Below are positions 19,096-28,333 of a stretch of 64,000 bases of DNA, one piece after another. The translations under genes were made by a program, and so were the position numbers. Source of the stretch: Chroococcus sp. FPU101. Its GTDB lineage: Bacteria > Cyanobacteriota > Cyanobacteriia > Cyanobacteriales > Microcystaceae. The stretch lies in contig NZ_BLJI01000010.1 in NCBI RefSeq assembly GCF_017312365.1, positions 1 to 64,000 on the forward strand. Direction: 5' to 3'. The notes beneath the pieces were generated by a model. It did no database searches and was not told where the DNA came from. It saw only the letters and a program-made list of their open reading frames with translations. Numbering within the stretch: the first letter of the stretch is position 1; every line of letters begins with the position of its first letter.

Positions 19096-20409
19096 TTATT
19101 TGACTAAAACTAAATTTTTGGCAGGGAAAAAGTAAGCGTTTTGTTCAGCGCGTAATTGGTCGCAGAGTCGTCCTTGAGGAAGTTCTACATCGTCGTAGGT
19201 AAGAACTTGATCTCTGTCTAAATCACGTTTGAGACGACATCCTTCGGCTAATCCCATTGGTAGCAAATTTTGAGTTTGAACGATTTCTGAATTTTCACAT
19301 TGCCCATAAGTCATGTAAAAACCAATGCCATCAAGAACATCACCTGCTTTAAGGTTAATTTTGGCGGTGGTTACTACATCTACTTTTGGCCCTGCAAGAG
19401 GCGACATCACTGCATCTTGCAATAAGACCGCCCGCGCTACAGAAAGAGGAACTTCAAAATGACACAGATGATAGGGGGTATAAAAGCTATAAAGTGGCCC
19501 TTCTCCAAGTTTGTATAGATTGAGATAATGGCGTTGTTTGGGGTCGTCATGGGTGGCAAAGACAAATACACCCGGCCCTGGTTGAGAACCGACGACATAA
19601 TCAACAATACCGCCTAATTCTTTAAGCTGTTCAACATCATACATTGAGGTCATTTCATCAACATGACCTTTGTATTCATAGCCTAGCATCCCTCGTTTGG
19701 CGACTGTCATATTAGTTGCATTCGCCACAATTGCCTGTTCAAAAGAAATTTTTGTCCCATCGGCGAAACTGGTTACCATATGAGCTTTTTGTCCCCAACG
19801 TTTCGCAAAGCCTTCTTGAGTGGTAGGGTTGCGATAGGGGTCTTGTAATCCTTTGATATTGCCACAGAGTAGGGGAGTGAGTCCGATACTTTTGACAAAA
19901 CGATAGAGATTCATTTGTACACCGGGTTGATCTCCATCACAAGCACTGAGAATCACACCAGCGCGATCGGCATATACTTTGAGAATGGGGCCAATTGTGC
20001 CATCGAGTTCTGCATTCATTAGGATAATATGTTTGCGGTGGGCGATCGCTTTCATGACGATATGTGCCGCATACTCAATTGTTCCTGTGACTTCGATTAA
20101 GGCATCAATTTGCTCGGCTTGACACAATAACATCGCATCATCGGTGATGGCGTAATGGTCAGATGCGATCGCTGTTTCTAAATCGATCAGGGTGTTGACG
20201 GTTTGAATATCTTCTATCCCTGTTTCTGTATAGGCTCGTTTTGCTCCTTCGAGATTTCGATTAGCAATGGCGACTAATTTCATGCCGGGGACTGAGTTAA
20301 TGATCTGATTGGCAATCCCGCGACCCATAAAGCCTGCGCCAATCATGCCAACTTTAATCGGGTTACCCGATGCGGCGCGAAAAGCAAGCATATTATCAAT
20401 AATAATCAT
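19096..20409 (-). CDS. NAD(P)-dependent homoserine-dehydrogenase-like reductase with SAF domain
   Basis: The start at 20409 has AGGTG about 8 bases upstream and lies just after the stop of the RmlC-like gene, indicating near-coupled translation. The open frame reaching 20448 would overlap that gene. The 437 residues contain a Rossmann fold (KVGMIGAGFMGRGIANQII), a homoserine-dehydrogenase-like middle region (DGDQPGVQMNLYRFV), and a C-terminal SAF domain (LKAGDVLDGIGFYMTYG). Proteins of this type occur in polysaccharide clusters next to RmlC-like epimerases and CDP-sugar genes. The exact reaction is not established, to my knowledge; an oxidoreduction of a nucleotide sugar or its precursor is the working inference. 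Confidence 0.78.
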   Translation of the reverse strand: MIIIDNMLAFRAASGNPIKVGMIGAGFMGRGIANQIINSVPGMKLVAIANRNLEGAKRAYTETGIEDIQTVNTLIDLETAIASDHYAITDDAMLLCQAEQIDALIEVTGTIEYAAHIVMKAIAHRKHIILMNAELDGTIGPILKVYADRAGVILSACDGDQPGVQMNLYRFVKSIGLTPLLCGNIKGLQDPYRNPTTQEGFAKRWGQKAHMVTSFADGTKISFEQAIVANATNMTVAKRGMLGYEYKGHVDEMTSMYDVEQLKELGGIVDYVVGSQPGPGVFVFATHDDPKQRHYLNLYKLGEGPLYSFYTPYHLCHFEVPLSVARAVLLQDAVMSPLAGPKVDVVTTAKINLKAGDVLDGIGFYMTYGQCENSEIVQTQNLLPMGLAEGCRLKRDLDRDQVLTYDDVELPQGRLCDQLRAEQNAYFFPAKNLVLVK

Positions 20410-20411
20410 GA

Positions 20412-20957
20412 TTAAACACCTACTGTAATTTTTTGGAGTATTGGCCAAGCGGCATCTTTAGCAGAAATTTCACTGACTCTTAAAGGCCATTGAATGCCTA
20501 AAAGTGGATCGTCATAACGTAGTCCTCGTTCACATCCTGGGGTATAAAATTCACTAACTTGATAGAGAACTTCAGCACCATCCGTTAAAGCTTGATAACC
20601 ATGAGCGAACATTTCGGGTACATAAAGCGCACTTCGGTTTTCTGCCGTTAGTTCGACTCCGATATGCTGTAGAAAGGTGGGAGATTCAGAACGCATATCG
20701 ACGATGACATCATAAATCGCACCTTGAGTACAACGAATCAATTTCGTCTCAGTTGCGGGAAAAGTTTGGTAGTGCATTCCTCTGAGTGTGCCTTTGCGGT
20801 AGTTAAAGGACAGGTTGCATTGTGCGATCGCTGACTTTAAACCGTGATTTTCTAACTCTTGAGCGCAAAAAGTACGAGCGAAAAAACCTCGATGATCAGG
20901 TCGTGGTTCTAAGTCGATGATGAAAGCTCCTTTGAGTTTTGTTTCGATAAATTGCAT
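20412..20957 (-). CDS. dTDP-4-dehydrorhamnose 3,5-epimerase-like protein (RmlC family)
   Basis: A 181-residue cupin of the RmlC family, normal in length. Conserved blocks: DHRGFFARTFCAQEL, GTLRGMHYQ (catalytic His), CTQGAIYDVIVDMR, and YQVSEFYTPG where the acid/base Tyr is expected. The fold epimerises C3 and C5 of 4-keto sugars. No rmlA, rmlB or rmlD is in the window, and the neighbours are a SAF reductase, NAD-epimerase and CDP-glucose pyrophosphorylase. The substrate may therefore be a CDP- rather than dTDP-linked sugar. It is the first gene of its minus-strand transcript, facing away from a 541-base divergent intergenic region. Confidence 0.85.
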   Translation of the reverse strand: MQFIETKLKGAFIIDLEPRPDHRGFFARTFCAQELENHGLKSAIAQCNLSFNYRKGTLRGMHYQTFPATETKLIRCTQGAIYDVIVDMRSESPTFLQHIGVELTAENRSALYVPEMFAHGYQALTDGAEVLYQVSEFYTPGCERGLRYDDPLLGIQWPLRVSEISAKDAAWPILQKITVGV

Positions 20958-21499
20958 AATTGTTTACTAATTTAATAAAGGTTAAAATTGTTAATTAGAA
21001 CAAAGAAACAGATTTTTAGACAAAATTACGGGCTTAAAAGGCGTAAAATACGGTTACTTAGATTGGCACATAAGCTAATTTTATTGATAATCCATTTTTG
21101 ATACAAATTGTTGACTTCCTTCAAAAATATTTGACTTTTTAACTATTTTTTGTATTTTCACTGAGTCTTGAATTCATACTTCAATATTTAACTTTTGGGT
21201 GTTAATTTCTACTAAGTACAAACATGGAGATAAGAACGAATCAAAAGCCGTAAAAGTCTTTAAATGTGCTCATTAATCAGGTCAGAGATTGCTCTAGTTT
21301 AGCCTCAGTTCTTGTTTTATACATTTTCTCTGTGTAGATTACTTATTAGCCTATTAATTTTTAATAGGCTTAAGTGACTGATTCCGTGTTTTCTCGGAGC
21401 CTTCCGCAGATTATATGAAAACTTAGTAGTTTTTCTCGTGACCATTTAAGAGCAATGGTTATTATCTTGGTAAAAATGTAAATTTCAAGGAACAATTAA
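20958..21499. promoter_or_regulatory. Divergent intergenic region with a 9-bp hairpin
   Basis: This stretch without a gene separates the RmlC-like gene (minus) from the PEP-CTERM lyase gene (plus), so it should carry both promoters. AGCCTATTA (21348-21356) and TAATAGGCT (21362-21370) form a perfect 9-bp dyad with a 5-base loop. A smaller ACCATT/AATGGT dyad lies at 21441-21459. TTGACT-like hexamers occur near 21109 and 21130. I see no ORF of note and no known riboswitch. The plus-strand gene has an AAGGA ribosome binding site. Confidence 0.45.
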
Positions 21500-22570
21500 A
21501 TGATCAATCATCCGCAGCAGAATCCTATTGGTGTGAAATTTTGTAATGAGTTGCTATCCAAATTAGCTATTAGTATTAGTGCTTTACCATTTACCTTAAT
21601 TAGCACTCCCTCAGAAGCAGTTATTATTAGACAATATGATTTTGAGAGTGGAAATTACAATGGAGTTAGCCGACAATATCAGGACAAAACCTGTAGTACT
21701 AGCCAATCCTATATCGACAATAGTCTGTTTGATATTGTGCCATCTCCAGGGGGAAGGTCTGGAAATGCAGTTAAGCATCATTTAGAAAATTGTGATGAAC
21801 GAAGTGAGTTAGTTGTAGGGGGTGGAACGTTAAGAGCAGGTGAAGAATATTGGATCGGTTGGAGTATGTTTTTGCCGAGTAACCATAATATACCAGGCAG
21901 AGAATCTTATACCATCACTCAACAAATGGGGTTTCAAAATACTTGTTGGCAAAATCCGAATGGAGCTAACTGTAATAATCTGATTAAAAAGCCAGATGGT
22001 ACAATTACACCCAAAGTTGGCTCACCAATTCATGCACTATTGCCCAGTGTTGATGGCACCAGCATCAAGTATGACCTTTATGGCTATCTTTCTACTGACT
22101 CAACTGGACGACATCTTTTTGAGAAAAAAGTATTTATCATGCCCTCACAACCTAACCAGTGGCAAGATTTTGTCATGTATCTCAACTTGTCAGGTGACCC
22201 AACTCAAGCCCGTTTTAAATTGTGGAAGAATGACAAACTATACATTAATGAAGCTGTAAGATTACTGCCTCCTTCTGTTTCAACATTGGGGGATTGGAAA
22301 ATCGGTGCTTACAATGGTGAACCGGGCAATGGTGAACGGACTCTTTACACGGATGAATTAAGAGTTGGCGATCGCACCTCAAATTATTTAGATGTTGTTG
22401 CCCCCGCCCGCAGAAATAGATTAACTGGACTAGGGCAAAATCCTACTACTCTTTCAAGCTTGGCTACCCCCGTTCAAACAGCTTCTGCTTCAGTTCCAGA
22501 ACCGAGTATGTTGGTCGGTTTATTAACGATAGGTGCTGTTGCTGTGGGTATGAGAGCAAAGCGGCACTAG
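21500..22570 (+). CDS. Polysaccharide-lyase-like secreted protein with PEP-CTERM signal
   Basis: A 356-residue protein with an N-terminal export signal (LAISISALPFTLISTPSEA). Its beta-jelly-roll domain is of the heparin-lyase/PF14099 type (key blocks CDERSELVV, YWIGWSMFLP and GDWKIGAYNGEPGNGERTLY). It ends in a classic PEP-CTERM sorting tail: the VPEP motif, a hydrophobic helix (SMLVGLLTIGAVAVG) and the basic RAKRH end. PEP-CTERM proteins are processed by an exosortase, which is not in this window. It may cleave or bind the secreted polymer. A shorter paralogue without the tail is at 37616-38476. The gene runs against its neighbours, on the plus strand, with a downstream RTX gene. Lyase activity is inferred from fold similarity only. 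Confidence 0.78.
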   Translation: MINHPQQNPIGVKFCNELLSKLAISISALPFTLISTPSEAVIIRQYDFESGNYNGVSRQYQDKTCSTSQSYIDNSLFDIVPSPGGRSGNAVKHHLENCDERSELVVGGGTLRAGEEYWIGWSMFLPSNHNIPGRESYTITQQMGFQNTCWQNPNGANCNNLIKKPDGTITPKVGSPIHALLPSVDGTSIKYDLYGYLSTDSTGRHLFEKKVFIMPSQPNQWQDFVMYLNLSGDPTQARFKLWKNDKLYINEAVRLLPPSVSTLGDWKIGAYNGEPGNGERTLYTDELRVGDRTSNYLDVVAPARRNRLTGLGQNPTTLSSLATPVQTASASVPEPSMLVGLLTIGAVAVGMRAKRH

Positions 22571-22577
22571 ATAGATA

Positions 22578-22616
22578 TCTAGATTCATTTAATCTTTTTT
22601 TAAATCTAGTCATGGT
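22578..22616 (+). terminator. Possible weak terminator after the PEP-CTERM gene
   Basis: CTAGATT and AATCTAG are complementary and flank a segment containing a run of seven T. The stem is short and AT-rich, so termination may be only partial. The next gene starts 94 bases after the previous stop. Confidence 0.3.
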
Positions 22617-22663
22617 TTTAACCCTTATATGGAGAACGTAAATATCGTTTACGCACAAATTTT

Positions 22664-24145
22664 ATGGTGACAATATATGGCAACTCGAACAATAATAATT
22701 TGTTAGGAACCAGTGTTAATGACATTATCTACGGCTACGACGGAAATGATACCCTTAATGGCGGAATAGGTGCCGATACTTTTTATGGTGGTAAAGGGGA
22801 TGACACTTTTATCATCGATAATGTCGGTGACACAATTGTTGAACTTCCTGGCGAAGGAGTCGATACCGTACACGCTTTGATTAACTATACACTGGGAAAT
22901 TATGTTAATCATTTAACCCTCATTGGCACTGCTGCAATTAATGGCACTGGAAATGAATATGATAATGTCGTGATCGGCAATAGCGGTAACAATATTGTTA
23001 ATGGAGGCGCAGGTAATGATCGATTAACAGGAGGAATCGGTAGTGATAGTTTGATTGGCGGAGTTGGGATTGATCAGATTATAGAAACAGGAGATTTTAA
23101 CTATACGCTGACTAATACCACTCTCTCCAAAACGACTAGCAATATTACCTCTACTGCCATTACCGCTAATGCAACCGCTTACACTTTTACGTCAAACACG
23201 GTTATGACGATCGCTGACTATTCTACGATTACCTCTAACTTAAGTGTTAGTGGTGTATCGGGGAATATTAGTGATGTCGATGTTCTCATTAACATCAATC
23301 ACACTTGGAATAGCGATTTAAGAGTGTTTTTAATCAATCCTTTGGGTACCCAAATTGAGTTATTTACCGAAGTGGGTATCGGTGGACAAGGATTTCTCAA
23401 TACACGTTTAGATGATGAAGCAAGTGCCTCCATCGCTAGTGGTAGTGGAACTTTTACGGGATCATTTCGCCCAAAAGGCAGTCTTTCTAATTTTGATGGC
23501 ACGGATGCCAATGGTAGCTGGAAACTGAAAATTACTGACGGTGCCGAGGGAGATACAGGCACTCTCACCAGTTGGTCATTAATGATCAATGGTGGAACGA
23601 CACCACCGCCACCGCCGCCGCCACCACCCGCATCTGAAGTTGATACCCTCAGTGAAATTGAACAGGCTAATTTAACGGGAGGAAACAGTAACAATCGGTT
23701 AGATGCAACTACTTTTAGTTTAGGTGCCGTCACCGTCAATGGCGGAAATGGTAATGATACTTTAATTGGAGGCAGAAGTAACGATTTTCTTTATGGGGGA
23801 ATGGGTAACGACAGTTTAACGGGTGGAAGTGGTGCGGATCGTTTTATCTATAATGCCAAATTAGAAGGGATTAATCAGATTACCGATTTTGTTGTCGTTG
23901 ATGATACGATCGCTGTTTCGGCTGCTGGTTTTGGGGGTGGACTCTCATCCAGTACATCTATTAGTACCTCTCAATGGAGAGTCGGAACAGCCGCTACAAC
24001 CTCAAGTCATCGTTTTATCTATAACAACACTAACGGTAGTCTATTTTTTGATTCTGATGGTAATGGAGCAATTGCACCGATACAATTAGCTACATTAATT
24101 GGTAATCCTACCCTTACTCAAAGTGACATTCTAGTGATGGCTTAA
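22664..24145 (+). CDS. RTX protein with proprotein-convertase P domain
   Basis: A 493-residue protein. N-terminal RTX repeats (YDGNDTLNGGIGADTFYGGK ... GGAGNDRLTGGIGSDSLIGG) are followed by a P domain (about 180-310; DVLININHTWNSDLRVFLIN, then a DANGSWKLKITD block) of the kind attached to subtilisin-like convertases. A run of ten prolines leads to a second RTX block and a type-I-secretion C-terminus. There is no peptidase domain, so the P domain probably acts as a binding or stability module. No signal peptide is present, which fits type I export. It follows the PEP-CTERM gene on the plus strand, and its last 15 bases overlap the convergent sulfotransferase gene. Confidence 0.82.
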   Translation: MVTIYGNSNNNNLLGTSVNDIIYGYDGNDTLNGGIGADTFYGGKGDDTFIIDNVGDTIVELPGEGVDTVHALINYTLGNYVNHLTLIGTAAINGTGNEYDNVVIGNSGNNIVNGGAGNDRLTGGIGSDSLIGGVGIDQIIETGDFNYTLTNTTLSKTTSNITSTAITANATAYTFTSNTVMTIADYSTITSNLSVSGVSGNISDVDVLININHTWNSDLRVFLINPLGTQIELFTEVGIGGQGFLNTRLDDEASASIASGSGTFTGSFRPKGSLSNFDGTDANGSWKLKITDGAEGDTGTLTSWSLMINGGTTPPPPPPPPPASEVDTLSEIEQANLTGGNSNNRLDATTFSLGAVTVNGGNGNDTLIGGRSNDFLYGGMGNDSLTGGSGADRFIYNAKLEGINQITDFVVVDDTIAVSAAGFGGGLSSSTSISTSQWRVGTAATTSSHRFIYNNTNGSLFFDSDGNGAIAPIQLATLIGNPTLTQSDILVMA

Positions 24146-24940
24146 TGACACTTTTGGCTTTGATTCAAAGGTATAACTAAACATAGCAAGTTCTTTTCCT
24201 AGTTCCTGTTCAACAAATTTGCGGGCTTGTAAAGAATAATAATCCTGATAAGGTATCTTATCAGGTGTTTTGTTTGTGTGCGGAATTGGAATAAAATCAT
24301 TAACTCCTATTTTTCTCAAAATTTGGTTAAAATCACCTTCAAGATCTTCATGATGGATAATCTCATCAACACCTTCAATATAAGGATAGGCAATATTCAT
24401 TTTAAGAGCATCTTTAGTGAAATACAAAGAATTTCCTTTGAAGTATGATTTAAGTCCAGAATTAATCCTTTGATCAAAGCGTTGAGGTAAAACAATTTTA
24501 CGCCATAACCATTGTTCAAACCCTTCTAGTCGAGCTAACTTGATTTCGCGTTGCATTGTTCTCAGGTATAATAAACGATTGAGTTGACCTGAGCGATTAG
24601 CTGGACTATTAGGATCTTGAAGTTGTTTAGATAAATTATCTTCCCACCAACGACCAACACATCTTTGATAGTCAGTCACAAAGCGATCAAAAGGATTTCT
24701 TACCGTCGCAAATTTTACATAAGAATCGAGTTCAGTTTTAGAGATTAAATTAAACCTCCTCAATTGACTAAGTGTATTATGCTTAACGGCTACTAATTTA
24801 TAGTTACCTGCTAATAAAACATCAGATTTGGGAAGTTTTTCACCGCCAAACTTTTTGATTAAAACATCGCTAATAGATGAACATCCAGTACCAGGGACTT
24901 GAATAAATAGAAGTTTGTAGTCACGACAAATAATCGCCAT
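24131..24940 (-). CDS. Sulfotransferase-family protein
   Basis: A 269-residue protein with the two PAPS-binding signatures of the Golgi-type (Sulfotransfer_2) family. The 5'-phosphosulfate loop is near the N-terminus (FIQVPGTGCSSISDVL), and the 3'-phosphate motif is FATVRNPFDRFVTDYQR at about residues 92-108. It would transfer sulfate from PAPS to a sugar hydroxyl, implying a sulfated exopolysaccharide. Membrane helices and a signal peptide are absent. AGGTG precedes the ATG. The 3' end overlaps the RTX gene on the other strand by 15 bases. Context supports sugar rather than protein sulfation, but the acceptor is not readable. Confidence 0.82.
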   Translation of the reverse strand: MAIICRDYKLLFIQVPGTGCSSISDVLIKKFGGEKLPKSDVLLAGNYKLVAVKHNTLSQLRRFNLISKTELDSYVKFATVRNPFDRFVTDYQRCVGRWWEDNLSKQLQDPNSPANRSGQLNRLLYLRTMQREIKLARLEGFEQWLWRKIVLPQRFDQRINSGLKSYFKGNSLYFTKDALKMNIAYPYIEGVDEIIHHEDLEGDFNQILRKIGVNDFIPIPHTNKTPDKIPYQDYYSLQARKFVEQELGKELAMFSYTFESKPKVSLSHH

Positions 24941-24965
24941 ATATCACCTATAGATGAGAATTAAA

Positions 24966-27296
24966 TTAGATAGTCCAAGCCGATAAAAACACAAACACGC
25001 CAATAAATGTCATGAGTGCCACACCCGTTCTAAATAAAACTTTTTGCCAACGCTTCAGTAAAAAATAACCCATCATTGCAGCAATTCCCGCAATCATAAA
25101 TCGATAAAATGGTGAGTTAGTTAAGCGAGCATAGGCATAAAAAGCAAGACTTTTAACTTGAGGTTCAGGAATTGTACAGATTTGCCAATTCAAACCGCCA
25201 TCAGTTGATTTTAAAAGCTCAGTTCCAGAAAATCCGAAAAGAGTATGATCCTGTACATAAAACGGTGAAAATTGTATTGGCATCGTTGCTGATGGAAAAT
25301 GGTGCATATGAGAAAATAGACGATTTTGATTGAGTAAATCTTTACCAATTTGAGTAAAGCTTTTCCCTCCATCAATCGTTTTAAAGATTCCATCACCTCT
25401 AATACTAATGATAAAAGTTTGGTCATTTTGATAATTAGGTGATAAAGCAACTGCTTCAACATAACCCTTTTGGTCTATTGTCGGAAGTGGTATTGCTTGC
25501 CATTTTTCTCCAGCATTGACAGTGCTAAAGAGTCCTTTTTTAGTTGCTACTAAAAGCGTTTGGTCGTTTTGATAATTAGGAGAAATAGCAAGCGCAATCC
25601 AATTATTTTGTTTTAAACTACGTTGATAAGCTGTAGGTTGCCAAGTATAGCCCCCATCAACCGTTTTATAGATGCCAAATGAACCATCTGAAACACTAGC
25701 ATACAACGTTTTATCTACTGCAAAATTCGGTGAGATGACTAGATAATTTACTGAATGTTTCATATCACCTATCATTGAAAAACTGTCACCGCGCTCAGTT
25801 GAGCGATAAACTTCTCCATTCCAAGTGACTACATAAATAGTCTGATCGGATGTAAAATTTGGAGAAACAGCAAACATTGGCTTTTTAGCTTCAGACTGAT
25901 TTAACCACCAATTTTTCTGAGTTAATTTTTGCCACCAAGATGAGTTAGATAGACTGATTTTATGCCAATTCTGTCCTCCATCCGTTGACTTGAGAAAGTG
26001 CGTCCATGATGCCGAAAAAAGTGTATGATCTTGAGCGTAATTTGGAGAAAAAACAATTCCAAATAATCGAGCTACATATTTACGGCTGCGAATTTCCTCT
26101 AATCCTTTATTAATCGCTGTCCATGTTTTACCTCCATTTTTACTTAGATAATTGCCGCCTAAATAGGTTGTCAGAGCAACAGTCTGATCGTTTTTGTAGT
26201 TTGATGATAACGCGATTCCTTGAATCAGAGAGGCTGATAAGGTATCCATTTCTCGCCAATCTTGTCCGCTATTAGTTGACTTAAATAAACCATTAAATCC
26301 TGCTAAAAAAATAGTCTGTCCCTGATGTTTTTTGTCTAATGGAATCATTAAGTTACTAAAAGACGGACGACGATAATCAGGTAAATCTGCTTGACTATTA
26401 GTCGTTAATCCTTGGCTTGTTTTTTGCCATGTTTTGCCATTATTATCCGATTGAAACACGCCTTCATGCCATGTCGAAGCTAAGAAGATAGAATCTTTTT
26501 GAGCATTATGTGAAAAAACAAGAGATGTAATCGATAAATCCTCTAATCCTTCATTAATAGGGGAAAAACTTTTACCACCATCATCACTTTTAAAAATGCC
26601 TCCCGTTTCAGTTCCGACTAATAGCGTATGATCTTTGAGGTAGTTTGGCGAAATGGCGATCGCTCTAATTGAACCACTATTTGAAATAGTCTGGAAAAGT
26701 TGCCATGTATCACCCCCATCATCGGATAAATAGATATTGCCTATCTGATCTCCAATCATTATTGGTTGTTTTTGTCCTGGAAGATAGCCAATAGCCGTAA
26801 TTTTTTGCTCGCTCACTTGATGCCAGCTTGTACCGCTATTTTGAGTTTTATAAAGTCCTTGTTTTTCTCCTGCTGCAAAAACAATCTGATCAGAAATAGG
26901 CGAGACAGAAATCAGAGCAATATCTAAATTGCCTAACCCATTATTCACTTTTTTCCAAGAAACACCCCCATTAAGAGATTGATAAATTCCATCACCTAAT
27001 GAGGAAACAAATAACGTTTTCTTGGTTTGAGCCGACATCGCCAAAGAATACAAACGAGATTTTTGATCTAACCCGTTAATACTTCGTTGCCAACTCAAAC
27101 CCCCATCTACAGATTTTAGTAAATTACCTCTGACGATAATAAATAGTGTGTGATCTTGTTGGTAAGTTGGTGAGACTTCCACATCAAAAATATCATCATG
27201 TGGAGAATGAGCTAACACTGGAGTAACTTGTATACCAAAAATAATAATCAGGAATAGTAATAAACCAAAAATCCCTTTGAGAAGATGGTTATTCAT
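24966..27296 (-). CDS. Secreted Asp-box beta-propeller protein, paralogue 2
   Basis: A 776-residue paralogue of the protein at 15172-17406. The signal peptide (LLLFLIIIFGIQVTPVLA) is followed by HSPHDDIFDVEVSP. Fourteen Asp-box motifs (for example DGGLSWQRS, NNGKTWQKT, DGGYTWQPT, DGGKSFTQI) occur in the same order as in the paralogue, with SPNYxxDQTL spacers. Two membrane helices lie at the C-terminus (AIAAMMGYFLL and ALMTFIGVFVFLSAW) where the paralogue has one. It is probably anchored and binds glycan or protein. It lies 5 bases after the NAD-epimerase gene's stop... that is, its stop side faces the sulfotransferase, and its ATG follows the epimerase gene with an AAGGT ribosome binding site. 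Confidence 0.8.
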   Translation of the reverse strand: MNNHLLKGIFGLLLFLIIIFGIQVTPVLAHSPHDDIFDVEVSPTYQQDHTLFIIVRGNLLKSVDGGLSWQRSINGLDQKSRLYSLAMSAQTKKTLFVSSLGDGIYQSLNGGVSWKKVNNGLGNLDIALISVSPISDQIVFAAGEKQGLYKTQNSGTSWHQVSEQKITAIGYLPGQKQPIMIGDQIGNIYLSDDGGDTWQLFQTISNSGSIRAIAISPNYLKDHTLLVGTETGGIFKSDDGGKSFSPINEGLEDLSITSLVFSHNAQKDSIFLASTWHEGVFQSDNNGKTWQKTSQGLTTNSQADLPDYRRPSFSNLMIPLDKKHQGQTIFLAGFNGLFKSTNSGQDWREMDTLSASLIQGIALSSNYKNDQTVALTTYLGGNYLSKNGGKTWTAINKGLEEIRSRKYVARLFGIVFSPNYAQDHTLFSASWTHFLKSTDGGQNWHKISLSNSSWWQKLTQKNWWLNQSEAKKPMFAVSPNFTSDQTIYVVTWNGEVYRSTERGDSFSMIGDMKHSVNYLVISPNFAVDKTLYASVSDGSFGIYKTVDGGYTWQPTAYQRSLKQNNWIALAISPNYQNDQTLLVATKKGLFSTVNAGEKWQAIPLPTIDQKGYVEAVALSPNYQNDQTFIISIRGDGIFKTIDGGKSFTQIGKDLLNQNRLFSHMHHFPSATMPIQFSPFYVQDHTLFGFSGTELLKSTDGGLNWQICTIPEPQVKSLAFYAYARLTNSPFYRFMIAGIAAMMGYFLLKRWQKVLFRTGVALMTFIGVFVFLSAWTI

Positions 27297-27301
27297 CTAG
27301 A

Positions 27302-28327
27302 TTACCTTTTCCAGAAAAAATTATGATCGATTTGTTGAGTTTTGATTAGATATTCCAGTTGCTTCAACCGCGTAAATCCTCGAAACATAAAGGTTTCTTC
27401 AGACAAATCAATCAGTTTAAATAAATCAAACAGTTGTTGTGCGCCGCGTTGTGCGTTCCAATCACACTTAAAACCAGGTAAATTATGGTTAATTTTCTCA
27501 AAAGAGACGCGATAACTACGGTTATCTGAACCATTATCACCAAAACTTAATTGACAGCCTTCAAAAATATTAGCGATCGCTTGAGCAATTTCTTTGACTT
27601 GATAATTATGAGTCGTATCGCCCACATTAAACACTTGATTGTGAATCAGATCCCGTGGTGCTTCTAGAGTACAAATAATGGCTTTGCAGATATCTAAACC
27701 ATGTACTAACGGTCGCCAGGGAGTACCATCACTACTCATTTTAATTTCTTTAGTTGTCCAAGCTAGACCCGCCAAGTTATTTAAAACAATATCAAAACGC
27801 ATCCTTGGAGACGCACCATAAGCGGTCGCATTTCGCATAAAAGTCGGCGAGAAACCATCATCGGCTAAAGGTTTGACATCCTGCTCAACAAGGGTTTTAC
27901 AAATGGCGTAGGCGGTTTGAGGGTTAACAGGAGACTCTTCAGTAACATAGTCTGCTGTAGCAACACCATAAACACTACAAGAAGACATATAGACAAAGCG
28001 ACGAACTCCAGCCGCTTTAGCCAGTTTAGCCAGATGCACTGATCCTTTATGATTGATTTCATAAGTGACATGAGGGGCTAATTGTCCTGCGGGGTCATTG
28101 GAGAGTTCAGCCATATGTACCACTGCATCAATACCTTTAAAGTCTTCTATCGTCAGATGGCGAAGATCTTTATTTAAGGTTTTGGGTGTGGCTGAATTGG
28201 TGTTATAGAGCCAACCAACTTTATAAAACCCAGTATCAACGCCGATAACTTCGTGTCCGTACTGCATTAACAAGGGTGCCAAAAGTGAACCGAGATAGCC
28301 TTCGGTTCCAGTAATTAATACTTTCAT
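27302..28327 (-). CDS. NAD-dependent epimerase/dehydratase (extended SDR)
   Basis: A 341-residue extended short-chain dehydrogenase/reductase acting on nucleotide sugars. The NAD-binding glycine motif is ITGTEGYLGS at the N-terminus. A SSCSVYG serine block and the catalytic pair YAICK (Tyr and Lys) follow in order. The later VFNVGDTTHNYQVKEIAQAI is the usual sugar-epimerase C-terminal segment. It lies in tight order (gaps of 5 and 6 bases to the next start and previous stop) with the LhgO-like and CDP-glucose pyrophosphorylase genes. It is probably a CDP-sugar epimerase or dehydratase; a dedicated CDP-glucose 4,6-dehydratase (RfbG) is not otherwise present. Confidence 0.88.
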   Translation of the reverse strand: MKVLITGTEGYLGSLLAPLLMQYGHEVIGVDTGFYKVGWLYNTNSATPKTLNKDLRHLTIEDFKGIDAVVHMAELSNDPAGQLAPHVTYEINHKGSVHLAKLAKAAGVRRFVYMSSCSVYGVATADYVTEESPVNPQTAYAICKTLVEQDVKPLADDGFSPTFMRNATAYGASPRMRFDIVLNNLAGLAWTTKEIKMSSDGTPWRPLVHGLDICKAIICTLEAPRDLIHNQVFNVGDTTHNYQVKEIAQAIANIFEGCQLSFGDNGSDNRSYRVSFEKINHNLPGFKCDWNAQRGAQQLFDLFKLIDLSEETFMFRGFTRLKQLEYLIKTQQIDHNFFWKR

Positions 28328-28333
28328 GAGTTT

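Noticed and set aside
20958-21499. Possible riboswitch in the long divergent intergenic region
   Set aside because: Only short hairpins seen; no conserved riboswitch core recognised.
23299-23739. 146-codon frame opposite the P-domain RTX gene
   Set aside because: Its poly-glycine run is the complement of the poly-proline linker; no independent evidence.
24131-24145. Overlap of RTX and sulfotransferase genes as an antisense control device
   Set aside because: A 15-base convergent overlap is common and shows no further structure.
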